The notes under the pieces: model-generated
The model's input: only the letters and a program-made list of their open reading frames with translations
Told to the model about the DNA's origin: nothing
Database searches by the model: none
Position numbers and translations under genes: made by a program
Source of the DNA: an uncultured Alistipes sp.
Lineage (GTDB): Bacteria; Bacteroidota; Bacteroidia; Bacteroidales; Rikenellaceae
Assembly: GCA_900766655.1 (NCBI GenBank)
Contig: CAAFWE010000216.1
Coordinates: 1-5,436 of the forward strand
Direction of reading: 5' to 3'
DNA: 5,436 nucleotides
In this document: in pieces, positions 1 to 5,434 of the stretch
Position numbering within the stretch: position 1 is the first letter of the stretch
How the letters are laid out: the number at the start of each line of letters is the position of its first letter

Positions 1-1
1 C

Positions 2-2953
2 GAGGAGTGGACTCCAATCGAGGGTTTCTCGCGCACAATCAACGGAAACGGTTATGCCATCAAGGGTTTGAAGGCTCCGTTGTTCGGCACTACCTCGGCC
101 AAGATCAAGGGTTTGCACCTCACCGAGCTCAATGCCGAGTGGACAACCTACGCCAAGGCGGGTGCTTTTGCATCGTACCTTGCTGACGGTGGCGTGCTTT
201 CGCACTGCTCTACCGACGGTAAGATTGTCATCAACAATACAACCTATGCCGAGACTGTAGTGCGTCAGCAGTATGACCTCATATATGGCGGTTTGGTTGG
301 TTTGACCACAGGCGCAACCATCGAGCACTGCGAGAACAATGCCGACATCACCATCACTTCGGTATGTTCGCAGTCGGTAGCAGGATCGAACTTCTATGGT
401 TTCAGCTTTGGTGGTGTAGTGGGCGCAGCAGACCTCGTAGAGGGAGGCAACCCAACATCAATCACCCACGCAGTGAATCGTGGAGCAATTCTCATCAACA
501 ACACCTCGCCTCTCTCGCGTGGTTACTACTGGATGGGCGGTGTATTTGGTCAGACAATCGCCGAAAACAGCCTTTCGGCATTCAGCCACTGCTACAACTA
601 TGGCAACATCTCGACTATCAAGGATTGCCCACTTCCAGCACTCCGCTTGGGTGGTGTATTCGGTGACCTTGCAACAAACCCAATCAGCACTTGCGACTTC
701 ATCGAGAATCACGGTGACATCTTCGTTCACGGAGAGGTTGCATCGAATGTAATCCAGGTCTATGGTATCGGCTATACCGCATATGTTATTGATGGTGTAA
801 ACGACTGCCTCAATACTGGTGATATCGACGTACATAGCAACGCTTTGGGCAATATGTACATCTGTGGAGGTATCTTGGGTATCACCGCAAGCAGCGAGAC
901 CAAGGGCGTATGCCACCGTATGAAGAACGAGGGTAACATCACCTTCGCACCTCACAATGCTTCGTCGAAAATGACAGGTACGCTCACCGTTGCAGGTTTG
1001 ACCAACAATCTCAACTGTGGTATCGAGGGTACGACCGACAACCTTTCGGGTAATAGCGGTGCAATTCGTGTAACCTCCGTAACCCAAAATATAACATACA
1101 TTGCAGGTGTAGCCAACACTCTCGGCGAGGGCTTTACCCTCAAGAATGTTGAGAATAGCGGCTCTATCACCGTTGACGGAGATGTTACGGGCACGACAGG
1201 CGACATCTATGCGTGTGGTATCGGTGCAACACTCAAGTCTAACTCGATACTCAACAATGTAAAGAACAGCGGTAGTATAAATGTAGGCGGTAGTGCAAGT
1301 CGATATGTAATCGCCGTAGGTGTCGCTAACGAGATGCGTTGCACAATGACCGATGTATCGAATAGCGCAGACATCAATGTTTCGGCTACATCGGGCTCGA
1401 ATGCCTTTGCTATCGGTGTCGGTCGTTTGGTCTACCTCAGAGCAACCAATGTCTACAATACAGGAGATATCACCTACTCTGGTACAGCAACTGCAGGAAC
1501 AATTCGAGTAGCGGGACTCTATGCTACACTCGGCAACAACTCGCTTAGCACCGATGCCGCAAACCCATCGAGCAACAGCGGAACCGTCACATTCAACGGT
1601 AAAGCATTGGATTCAAGCAAGGATATCAAGGTTGCGGGATTTGCTGCCGTATTGAACTACAGCAAGGGTGTGTCGAAACTCTTGAACAAGGGCGCGGTCG
1701 TGTGTGTGGGTGTTGCAGAGAATGTTGCACCAATCCACCTCGGAGGTTTGGCGTGCGACATCAACCACCCTGCAAGCAACTGCGAGAATAGAGGTACAAT
1801 ATCGTTCTCGGGCGTGGCAACAGGCACTATGTACGCCTCGGGTATCGGCGTGACTATGGGCGAAACAGGCACCTTGACCAATGTCACAAACAATGGCAAG
1901 ATCACCTCGACTGGTACGCACAACGCACAAGTTCGCTTGACAGGTATCATTGGTTACGAGTATGCCGCAGGAACATTGACCGGTGCACGCAACAATGGCG
2001 ATATCGAGATGAATGGCGAGGTGAAGGCAAGTATCGGTATCGCAGGCATTTGGCCAGTAAACCAGAAGGCTGACGCAACATTCACCAACTGCCACAATAG
2101 CGGCATCATATCGGTAGTCAGCACAACCGAGAACACCAGCTCGAACAACATCGGTGGTTTGGTTGGCTACACCGCCAAGAATATGACCTTCGATGGCTGC
2201 TCAAATAGCGGCAAGGTCGTGGATGGCGTAGCCAAGGGTATCTATGTAGACCAACCCGTAAAGCACGGTTTCTTCGACATTGCAGGTGGCGTAGGCTATG
2301 TTTACAAGTCAAAAATCACCTTCCTCAATGGCTTCACCAATAGTGCCGACATCTATGTCAAAGCGTCGAACAAATATGCAGGAACATACCCAGTGGGCGG
2401 CGTATTGGCTGTTTACAACCTGGCAAACGCAAGCTATGCAGAGTGGACAGGCACCGTCAAGAATACGGGTAAGATTACCTTCGATGGTGACGCTTCAGCA
2501 AGCAAGACTCTCGCAGTGGGTGGCATCATCGGCATCTCGGGCACAGAAGCTTGCGAGGCTAAACTTGTGAATACTGGCGACATCGTTATTACCGATACCG
2601 CTAAGATTCCTGAAACAAACGGTTTCGGAGGTATCATCGGTGTAACCACTGGCACTATCAAGGGTGCTCAGGCTTACTTTACCCTCGAGAAGAGTAATGA
2701 AGTCTCCGCGAATGCCGGCTTCATCACTGGTTCGGCTCGTTCGACAACTGTCATTGCGTCGGAGTGCAATATTGGAGGTAGATTACTCACTGGCTGGGAC
2801 GAAGCGGATGCTGAGCCAGAGCCAATCTACACCAAGCTCAACGACGGAAACTACTACAAGTTTATATATGGTAGTGGCAACAACACCGATTGGACAGGCA
2901 CCGACAACTACGATGGTTGCTCGGTACTCACCACAGCACCAAAAGCTGAATAA
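2..2953 (+). CDS. Large GLUG-like repeat surface protein, 5' end missing
   Basis: The reading frame is open from the left edge, so the true start, signal peptide and N-terminal region lie outside; 983 codons are visible. The first visible residues (WTPIEGFSRTINGNGYAIKG, then LFG) resemble the entry segment of GLUG-type proteins, where a Gly-Asn-Gly turn precedes the repeats. About 22 repeats follow, averaging roughly 37 residues, each with a glycine-rich strand (for example IYGGLVG, NNIGGLVGY, AVGGIIG) and then a turn such as NVENSGSI, NVYNTGDI or LVNTGDI. This pattern suggests a long parallel beta-helix or solenoid outside the cell. The last ~90 residues differ: a Glu/Asp-rich linker (DEADAEPEP) and a tail with NYYKFIYGSG and TDWTGTDNYDGC. 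I see no catalytic motif and no clear sorting domain. Adhesion or glycan contact is only a guess. TTG and ATG codons near the left edge are internal. A 38-codon gene follows at 19 bases. Confidence 0.88.
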   Translation, partial: EEWTPIEGFSRTINGNGYAIKGLKAPLFGTTSAKIKGLHLTELNAEWTTYAKAGAFASYLADGGVLSHCSTDGKIVINNTTYAETVVRQQYDLIYGGLVGLTTGATIEHCENNADITITSVCSQSVAGSNFYGFSFGGVVGAADLVEGGNPTSITHAVNRGAILINNTSPLSRGYYWMGGVFGQTIAENSLSAFSHCYNYGNISTIKDCPLPALRLGGVFGDLATNPISTCDFIENHGDIFVHGEVASNVIQVYGIGYTAYVIDGVNDCLNTGDIDVHSNALGNMYICGGILGITASSETKGVCHRMKNEGNITFAPHNASSKMTGTLTVAGLTNNLNCGIEGTTDNLSGNSGAIRVTSVTQNITYIAGVANTLGEGFTLKNVENSGSITVDGDVTGTTGDIYACGIGATLKSNSILNNVKNSGSINVGGSASRYVIAVGVANEMRCTMTDVSNSADINVSATSGSNAFAIGVGRLVYLRATNVYNTGDITYSGTATAGTIRVAGLYATLGNNSLSTDAANPSSNSGTVTFNGKALDSSKDIKVAGFAAVLNYSKGVSKLLNKGAVVCVGVAENVAPIHLGGLACDINHPASNCENRGTISFSGVATGTMYASGIGVTMGETGTLTNVTNNGKITSTGTHNAQVRLTGIIGYEYAAGTLTGARNNGDIEMNGEVKASIGIAGIWPVNQKADATFTNCHNSGIISVVSTTENTSSNNIGGLVGYTAKNMTFDGCSNSGKVVDGVAKGIYVDQPVKHGFFDIAGGVGYVYKSKITFLNGFTNSADIYVKASNKYAGTYPVGGVLAVYNLANASYAEWTGTVKNTGKITFDGDASASKTLAVGGIIGISGTEACEAKLVNTGDIVITDTAKIPETNGFGGIIGVTTGTIKGAQAYFTLEKSNEVSANAGFITGSARSTTVIASECNIGGRLLTGWDEADAEPEPIYTKLNDGNYYKFIYGSGNNTDWTGTDNYDGCSVLTTAPKAE
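200..2610 (+). repeat. About 22 GLUG-like protein repeats inside the large surface protein
   Basis: Reading the translation, I count 22 occurrences of a turn motif of the form N-x-G/A-x-I/V (NSGSI, NTGDI, NNGKI, NRGTI, NSADI and similar), each preceded by a hydrophobic, glycine-rich strand. Mean spacing is about 112 bases (37 codons). The repeats are diverged at DNA level, so this is an old protein repeat, not a recent tandem duplication. The best-conserved pair is NVENSGSI and NVKNSGSI around 1147-1280. GLUG motifs (Pfam PF07581) occur in bacterial surface proteins, and Bacteroidales encode many. Assignment to that exact family is from pattern, not a profile search. Confidence 0.75.
2680..2953 (+). 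other. Distinct C-terminal module of the surface protein
   Basis: After the last repeat the sequence character changes. There is a short stretch rich in Ser, Thr and Ala, then GGRLLTGWDEADAEPEPIYT with a cluster of acidic residues and prolines, then a compact aromatic tail containing NYYKFIYGSG and TDWTGTDNYDGC, ending TTAPKAE. The tail has five Tyr and two Trp in about 50 residues, against a nearly Trp-free repeat region. It could be a capping fold for the solenoid or an anchoring/export segment. It does not show the pattern I would expect of a type IX sorting domain, and I cannot name it. Confidence 0.5.
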
Positions 2954-2972
2954 CCTCTAAAAAGTTACGACG

Positions 2973-3089
2973 ATGAAAAACTATCAGAAACCAGACTTTT
3001 ACATTTTCGACATCGTAGCCGAGAGGGGCTATGGTGATAGCGTCGGACTGCCAGGCTTTGGCACCGAGCAAGACGAATTGGTATATTAA
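2973..3089 (+). CDS. 38-aa small protein downstream of the surface protein
   Basis: An ATG at 2973 opens a 38-codon frame starting MKNYQKPDFYIFDIVAERG and ending GFGTEQDELVY before TAA. It lies 19 bases after the surface-protein stop, same strand, with an A-rich leader (TCTAAAAAGTTACGACG) that fits Bacteroidetes initiation without a Shine-Dalgarno site. The N-terminal half has a basic start, an MK-x-Y-x-KP opening and alternating hydrophobic residues. The second half is Gly-rich and acidic (D22, E32, D34, E35), with aromatic residues throughout. There is no signal peptide, membrane helix or Cys. Small Bacteroidales genes opening MKKYxKP and carrying a Glu-x-Gly near residue 17 are, from memory, recurrent beside surface-protein genes; their role is unknown to me. 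It is probably cotranscribed with the upstream gene, and its stop codon lies inside the following terminator hairpin, which supports a real gene end here. Confidence 0.68.
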   Translation: MKNYQKPDFYIFDIVAERGYGDSVGLPGFGTEQDELVY

Positions 3090-3131
3090 CAGATAAAGGC
3101 TCCTGCAATAGGAGCCTTTATCTGTTAATAT
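3083..3131 (+). terminator. Perfect 22-bp inverted repeat, terminator of the surface-protein operon
   Basis: Bases 3083-3104 are the exact reverse complement of 3110-3131, separated by a 5-base loop (GCAAT). The inner part of the stem is GC-rich (AGGCTCCT/AGGAGCCT) and the outer part AT-rich. The stop codon of the 38-codon gene (3087-3089) lies in the left arm. No long U tract follows; the descending arm itself supplies TTTATCTGTTAATA. Position and strength argue for transcription termination. Being symmetric, it could also act on transcription from the right. Confidence 0.8.
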
Positions 3132-3145
3132 GGTCTACCCACCCC

Positions 3146-3274
3146 AAAAGAGACTGTATAATAGGGCTATTTTGAAGCTGCTCGAAGCGAGGGAAAGCGG
3201 AGCATACTGATTGGTATGTGAGCATTTACCGAGCGAGGCAGATGCCGAAAAAGCCCTATTAGACAGTCTCTTTT
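3146..3274. terminator. 129-bp long inverted-repeat element between convergent genes
   Basis: Bases 3146-3172 pair with 3248-3274, with mismatches at 3158/3262 and 3169/3251. The ~75-base interior is structured: CTGCTCG (3178-3184) pairs with CGA-G-GCAG (3234-3241) with one bulged G, CTCG pairs with nearby CGAG (3181-3190), and CATAC (3203-3207) pairs with GTATG (3214-3218) around the loop TGATTG. The right arm holds the last four codons and stop of the minus-strand dehydrogenase. It probably works as a terminator for that gene and a barrier between the convergent genes. The elaborate core suggests a member of a dispersed intergenic repeat family rather than a plain terminator; that part is inference. 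Confidence 0.7.
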
Positions 3275-4809
3275 ATAGCTTCGGCGATGCGCTCTCCATC
3301 TAAAGCTGCCGAGATGATACCTCCAGCAAAGCCCGCGCCCTCGCCAGCAGGATAGAGTCCCGATATTTCGGGATGCTGAAGAGTGACCTTATCGCGAGGA
3401 ATACGCACAGGAGTTGATGTACGAGACTCGACACCCACGACAAGTGCCTCGTTGGTGAGATAGCCACGCATACGCTTGTCGAAAACGGAGATTGCCTCGC
3501 GCAGACGCGACGACATAAATTGTGGCATCCACTCATCCAAACGCGACGGAACAACACCTGGCACATAGGAGCATTTAGGCAACGATGTCGAGCGTCGTCC
3601 CGCCACAAAGTCGCCCACTCGCTGTGCTGGAGCCATCTGATGCTCAGGTGCTTGCGCACGCGCCATCTGCTCGAGTTGCTGCTGGAAAAAGAGACCAGCC
3701 AATGGGCCATACTCCGCCTGAAGGTGGGCATAATCCTCCTCGCGAATCTCGGTCACGAAGCCAGAATTGGCGTATGGCGAATTGCGATGCGAAGGAGACA
3801 TTCCATTCACCACCGACTCGCTCTGGTCGGTCAATGCTGGCACGATAAATCCACCTGGGCACATACAGAACGAGTAGACACCTCGTCCACCCACCTGCGC
3901 CACAAGCGAGTAGGAGGCCGAAGGGAGATACTCCATCTCGGGCGAACGATGATATTGGATATTGTTGATGAGCTGTTGCGGATGCTCGATGCGCACACCC
4001 ATAGCGTAGGCCTTGGCCTCGAGACGCACACCACTGCGGTGCAACATAAAGTAGACATCGCGTGCTGAGTGGCCAGTAGCCACCACCACATATTGAGCCA
4101 AAACCTTGTCGCCACCCACTACAACGCCCTCGACACGACCGTTGCGGAGAATGAGTTCGTCAACCCTCTTCTCGAAGTGCACCTCGCCACCAGCAGTGCG
4201 TATCGCCTCGCGCATATTTGCGATGATTCGAGGCAGACGATCCGAGCCGATATGGGGGTGTGCCTCGTACAAAATCTCGGGCGAAGCTCCGTGAAAGACG
4301 AGTCGCTGAAGGGCGCGATTGTAGTCGCCACGCTTCTTGCTTCGGGTGAATAATTTTCCGTCCGAGAAGGTGCCCGCACCACCCTCGCCAAAGGCGTAAT
4401 TAGAGTCTGGATTGACACCCTGATTGCGCTGAATCTTGGCAATATCTTTGCCTCGCTCGACAACCTCCTTACCTCGCTCGAAGATTATCGGCTTGAAACC
4501 CAACTCAATGAGTCTCAACGCAGTATAGAGGCCAGCTGGGCCTGCGCCAATGATTATAACCTCGGGCTTGCCCACCACCGAAGGATAGTCGAAACAGAGG
4601 GGAGCTGGCTGCTCCTCCTTGTCGATGTATGCCTCGAGCGAAAGGTTCACTTTGAGCGCACCACGACGGGCATCAACAGAGCGTTTCACAATACGCAAAA
4701 GTGCGATATCGCTCTCCTTGATGCGGAGCTCACGCGCCACCAACGGAGCGTAGAATTTCGCATCGGAAGCCTGCTTGGGCGAGAGCGTCAGAGTTACAAT
4801 CTTTGGCAT
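3259..4809 (-). CDS. FAD-dependent dehydrogenase, COG2509-type
   Basis: This 516-residue protein is probably a cytoplasmic flavin oxidoreductase whose substrate is not established. Residues 1-80 form a small N-terminal domain (SPKQAS; RIVKRSVDARRG) typical of this family. The Rossmann FAD-binding motif follows: IIIGAGPAGLYTALRL (85-100), with the ribose-binding acid in IIFERG (E111). GEGGAGTFSDGKL (141-153) is a family hallmark, VVVATGHSARD (241-251) is the second FAD-contacting segment, and PAGEGAGFAGGI (487-498) closes the FAD site. No key residue appears missing and the length is normal for the family. The start is placed at the ATG at 4807-4809 because MPKIVTLTL begins the conserved domain and a -7 box lies 21 bases upstream. 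An in-frame ATG at 4863 would add 18 residues but precedes the predicted transcription start. The gene is monocistronic, convergent with the surface-protein operon and divergent from tRNA-Leu. Confidence 0.92.
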   Translation of the reverse strand: MPKIVTLTLSPKQASDAKFYAPLVARELRIKESDIALLRIVKRSVDARRGALKVNLSLEAYIDKEEQPAPLCFDYPSVVGKPEVIIIGAGPAGLYTALRLIELGFKPIIFERGKEVVERGKDIAKIQRNQGVNPDSNYAFGEGGAGTFSDGKLFTRSKKRGDYNRALQRLVFHGASPEILYEAHPHIGSDRLPRIIANMREAIRTAGGEVHFEKRVDELILRNGRVEGVVVGGDKVLAQYVVVATGHSARDVYFMLHRSGVRLEAKAYAMGVRIEHPQQLINNIQYHRSPEMEYLPSASYSLVAQVGGRGVYSFCMCPGGFIVPALTDQSESVVNGMSPSHRNSPYANSGFVTEIREEDYAHLQAEYGPLAGLFFQQQLEQMARAQAPEHQMAPAQRVGDFVAGRRSTSLPKCSYVPGVVPSRLDEWMPQFMSSRLREAISVFDKRMRGYLTNEALVVGVESRTSTPVRIPRDKVTLQHPEISGLYPAGEGAGFAGGIISAALDGERIAEAIKETV

Positions 4810-4830
4810 AACAACTTGAAAAATAGTGCG

Positions 4831-4864
4831 CAAATTTACTACTTTTCTGCTAAATTTTCTCAAA
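4831..4864 (-). promoter_or_regulatory. Bacteroidetes-type promoter of the dehydrogenase gene
   Basis: On the minus strand TAAATTTG (plus 4831-4838) matches the Bacteroidetes -7 consensus TAnnTTTG exactly. A TTTG at plus 4861-4864 can serve as the -33 box; the 22-base spacer is slightly long compared with the usual 19-21. Transcription would begin about 5-8 bases downstream (near 4823-4826), leaving a leader of roughly 15 bases before the ATG at 4809. This short leader has no Shine-Dalgarno site but is A/T-rich (TATTTTTCAAGTTGTT). Confidence 0.65.
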
Positions 4865-4879
4865 ATTGAGTCACGAAGG

Positions 4880-4909
4880 TTGCGAATTCTAAAAAAATGT
4901 CTACCTTTG
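4880..4909 (+). promoter_or_regulatory. Promoter of tRNA-Leu
   Basis: TACCTTTG at 4902-4909 matches the Bacteroidetes -7 box TAnnTTTG exactly. A TTG at 4880-4882 lies 19 bases upstream, the canonical spacing for the -33 box. The spacer is A-rich (TAAAAAAATG). The tRNA starts 13 bases after the box, so the primary transcript carries only a very short 5' leader for RNase P. It is back to back with the dehydrogenase promoter, about 70 bases between the two -7 boxes. Confidence 0.72.
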
Positions 4910-4922
4910 CAGTCGCACTAAG

Positions 4923-5004
4923 GCGGATATGGTGTAATTGGTAGCCACGCCAGACTTAGGATCTGGTGCCGAGAGGCGTGGGGGTTCGAGTCCCTTTATC
5001 CGCA
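4923..5004 (+). tRNA. tRNA-Leu (anticodon UAG)
   Basis: The acceptor arms GCGGATA (4923-4929) and TATCCGC (4997-5003) pair perfectly, with A5004 as discriminator, the usual base for leucine tRNAs. The anticodon stem CCAGA/TCTGG encloses the loop CTTAGGA, giving anticodon TAG, which reads CUN leucine codons. A long variable arm (TGCCGAGAGGCGT) marks it as a class II tRNA. The T loop is TTCGAGT; its stem contains two G-T pairs (GGGGG with CCCTT). The terminal CCA is not encoded, as the sequence continues CTTCAC, so it must be added by nucleotidyltransferase. Confidence 0.97.
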
Positions 5005-5008
5005 CTTC

Positions 5009-5040
5009 ACAAGCGACCTTTTCGGGTCGCTTGTTTCGTT
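5009..5040 (+). terminator. Hairpin terminator of tRNA-Leu
   Basis: ACAAGCGACC (5009-5018) pairs perfectly with GGTCGCTTGT (5025-5034) around the loop TTTTCG, followed by TTCGTTT. A 10-bp GC-rich stem starting five bases after the mature tRNA end and leading into T-rich sequence is a standard intrinsic terminator, so the tRNA is probably transcribed alone. Confidence 0.8.
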
Positions 5041-5056
5041 TGATAAAGTGACTCAG

Positions 5057-5161
5057 TCAGTCGGTGGCGGTATGGCAGAGTTGTCTGCGGTCGGCAATTA
5101 TTGCTACCGCAATCTTTTGTCTTTGACTGATAATTGTCTTTGAAAATAAATTTTCAGCCAT
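5057..5161 (-). CDS. Possible 34-aa ORF, variant of the repeat-borne frame
   Basis: The ATG at 5159-5161 is the copy-one counterpart of the 51-codon frame. Its first 20 codons give MAENLFSKTIISQRQKIAVA, matching the other copy except at three positions. It then leaves the repeat and ends after a different tail (IIADRRQLCHTATD) at TGA 5057-5059. It thus looks like the last, truncated member of a minus-strand series, with the array boundary at about 5101 cutting off the conserved C-terminal part. Coding status is doubtful for the same reasons as its neighbour. Confidence 0.22.
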   Translation of the reverse strand: MAENLFSKTIISQRQKIAVAIIADRRQLCHTATD

Positions 5162-5166
5162 TATCA
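5128..5166. repeat. Nested palindrome in repeat copy one
   Basis: TGATAAT (5128-5134) pairs with ATTATCA (5160-5166), enclosing the inner inverted repeat TGAAAATAAATTTTCA (5141-5156). The same arrangement recurs at 5305-5343 in copy two with the arms intact; the only substitution inside (5140/5317) falls in the unpaired part. On the minus strand the putative ATG lies in the outer stem, so a transcript hairpin could partly hide it. Stems are AT-rich and individually weak. Confidence 0.55.
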
Positions 5167-5177
5167 CTCAAACACAA

Positions 5178-5192
5178 ACAATCTACGATTGT
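5178..5192. repeat. Small inverted repeat in each repeat unit
   Basis: ACAATC (5178-5183) and GATTGT (5187-5192) are inverted around TAC; in copy two (5355-5369) the spacer is TAT. The one base change between copies here falls in the spacer and leaves both arms intact. It coincides with the stop codon of the minus-strand frame. It could be a binding site or short hairpin. Confidence 0.4.
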
Positions 5193-5338
5193 AATCGCCG
5201 CCCTCCGCTCTGCTCAAACCTGCTGCGACCGTGCGAGTCCTTGGTGGTTGGAACTGGTATCCTATTCTGCTTTAATCTTGCTATCGTAATCTTTTGTCTT
5301 TGACTGATAATTGTCTCTGAAAATAAATTTTCAGCCAT
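5183..5338 (-). CDS. Possible 51-aa ORF spanning two repeat units
   Basis: On the minus strand an ATG at 5336-5338 opens a 51-codon frame ending TAG at 5183-5185. It begins MAENLFSETIISQRQKI, continues with ARLKQNR, and ends with a hydrophilic, basic segment (PVPTTKDSHGRSRFEQSGG, then RRLQS). It starts in copy two and ends in copy one. Consecutive frames would be separated by 21-base spacers containing TTTGAGTGATA, and no Shine-Dalgarno site is seen. Three of the four differences between repeat copies would change amino acids, which does not support protein-level constraint. I do not recognise a family. It may be a chance frame in a structured repeat. Confidence 0.3.
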   Translation of the reverse strand: MAENLFSETIISQRQKITIARLKQNRIPVPTTKDSHGRSRFEQSGGRRLQS

Positions 5339-5359
5339 TATCACTCAAACACAAACAAT

Positions 5360-5434
5360 CTATGATTGTAATCGCCGCCCTCCGCTCTGCTCAAACCTGC
5401 TGCGACCGTGCGAGTCCTTGGTGGTTGGAACTGG
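5360..5434 (-). CDS. C-terminal fragment of a third repeat-borne frame
   Basis: Entering from the right edge, the same minus-strand frame reads PVPTTKDSHGRSRFEQSGG then RRLQS and stops at TAG 5360-5362. It is identical in protein sequence to the end of the 51-codon frame; the only base difference in this stretch is a silent serine codon (TCA for TCG). The 21 bases between this stop and the next ATG complete the 177-base period. The start lies outside the window. Its presence indicates that the array extends to the right. Coding status is uncertain. Confidence 0.22.
   Translation of the reverse strand, partial: PVPTTKDSHGRSRFEQSGGRRLQS

Noticed and set aside
458..1087. Minus-strand open frame of 209 codons within the surface-protein gene
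   Set aside because: It is antisense to a clearly coding frame; its translation is rich in Cys, Val and Thr from the repeated Gly/Asn codons and resembles no protein domain. The same holds for the 160-codon minus frame at 1613-2095.
3520..4068. Plus-strand open frame of 182 codons opposite the dehydrogenase
   Set aside because: The minus-strand frame carries full FAD-binding motifs across this region; the opposite frame is rich in His, Arg and Leu, as expected for a shadow.
5041..5100. Possible gene or regulatory site between the tRNA terminator and the repeat array
   Set aside because: Apart from the tail of the 34-codon minus-strand frame I see no promoter box, hairpin or other frame here.
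4985..5250. Possible att-site duplication of the tRNA 3' end (CGAGTCC in the T loop and again in the repeats at 5234 and 5411)
   Set aside because: Only about 7 bases match and the flanks differ; no integrase is visible. Too short to call an integration site.
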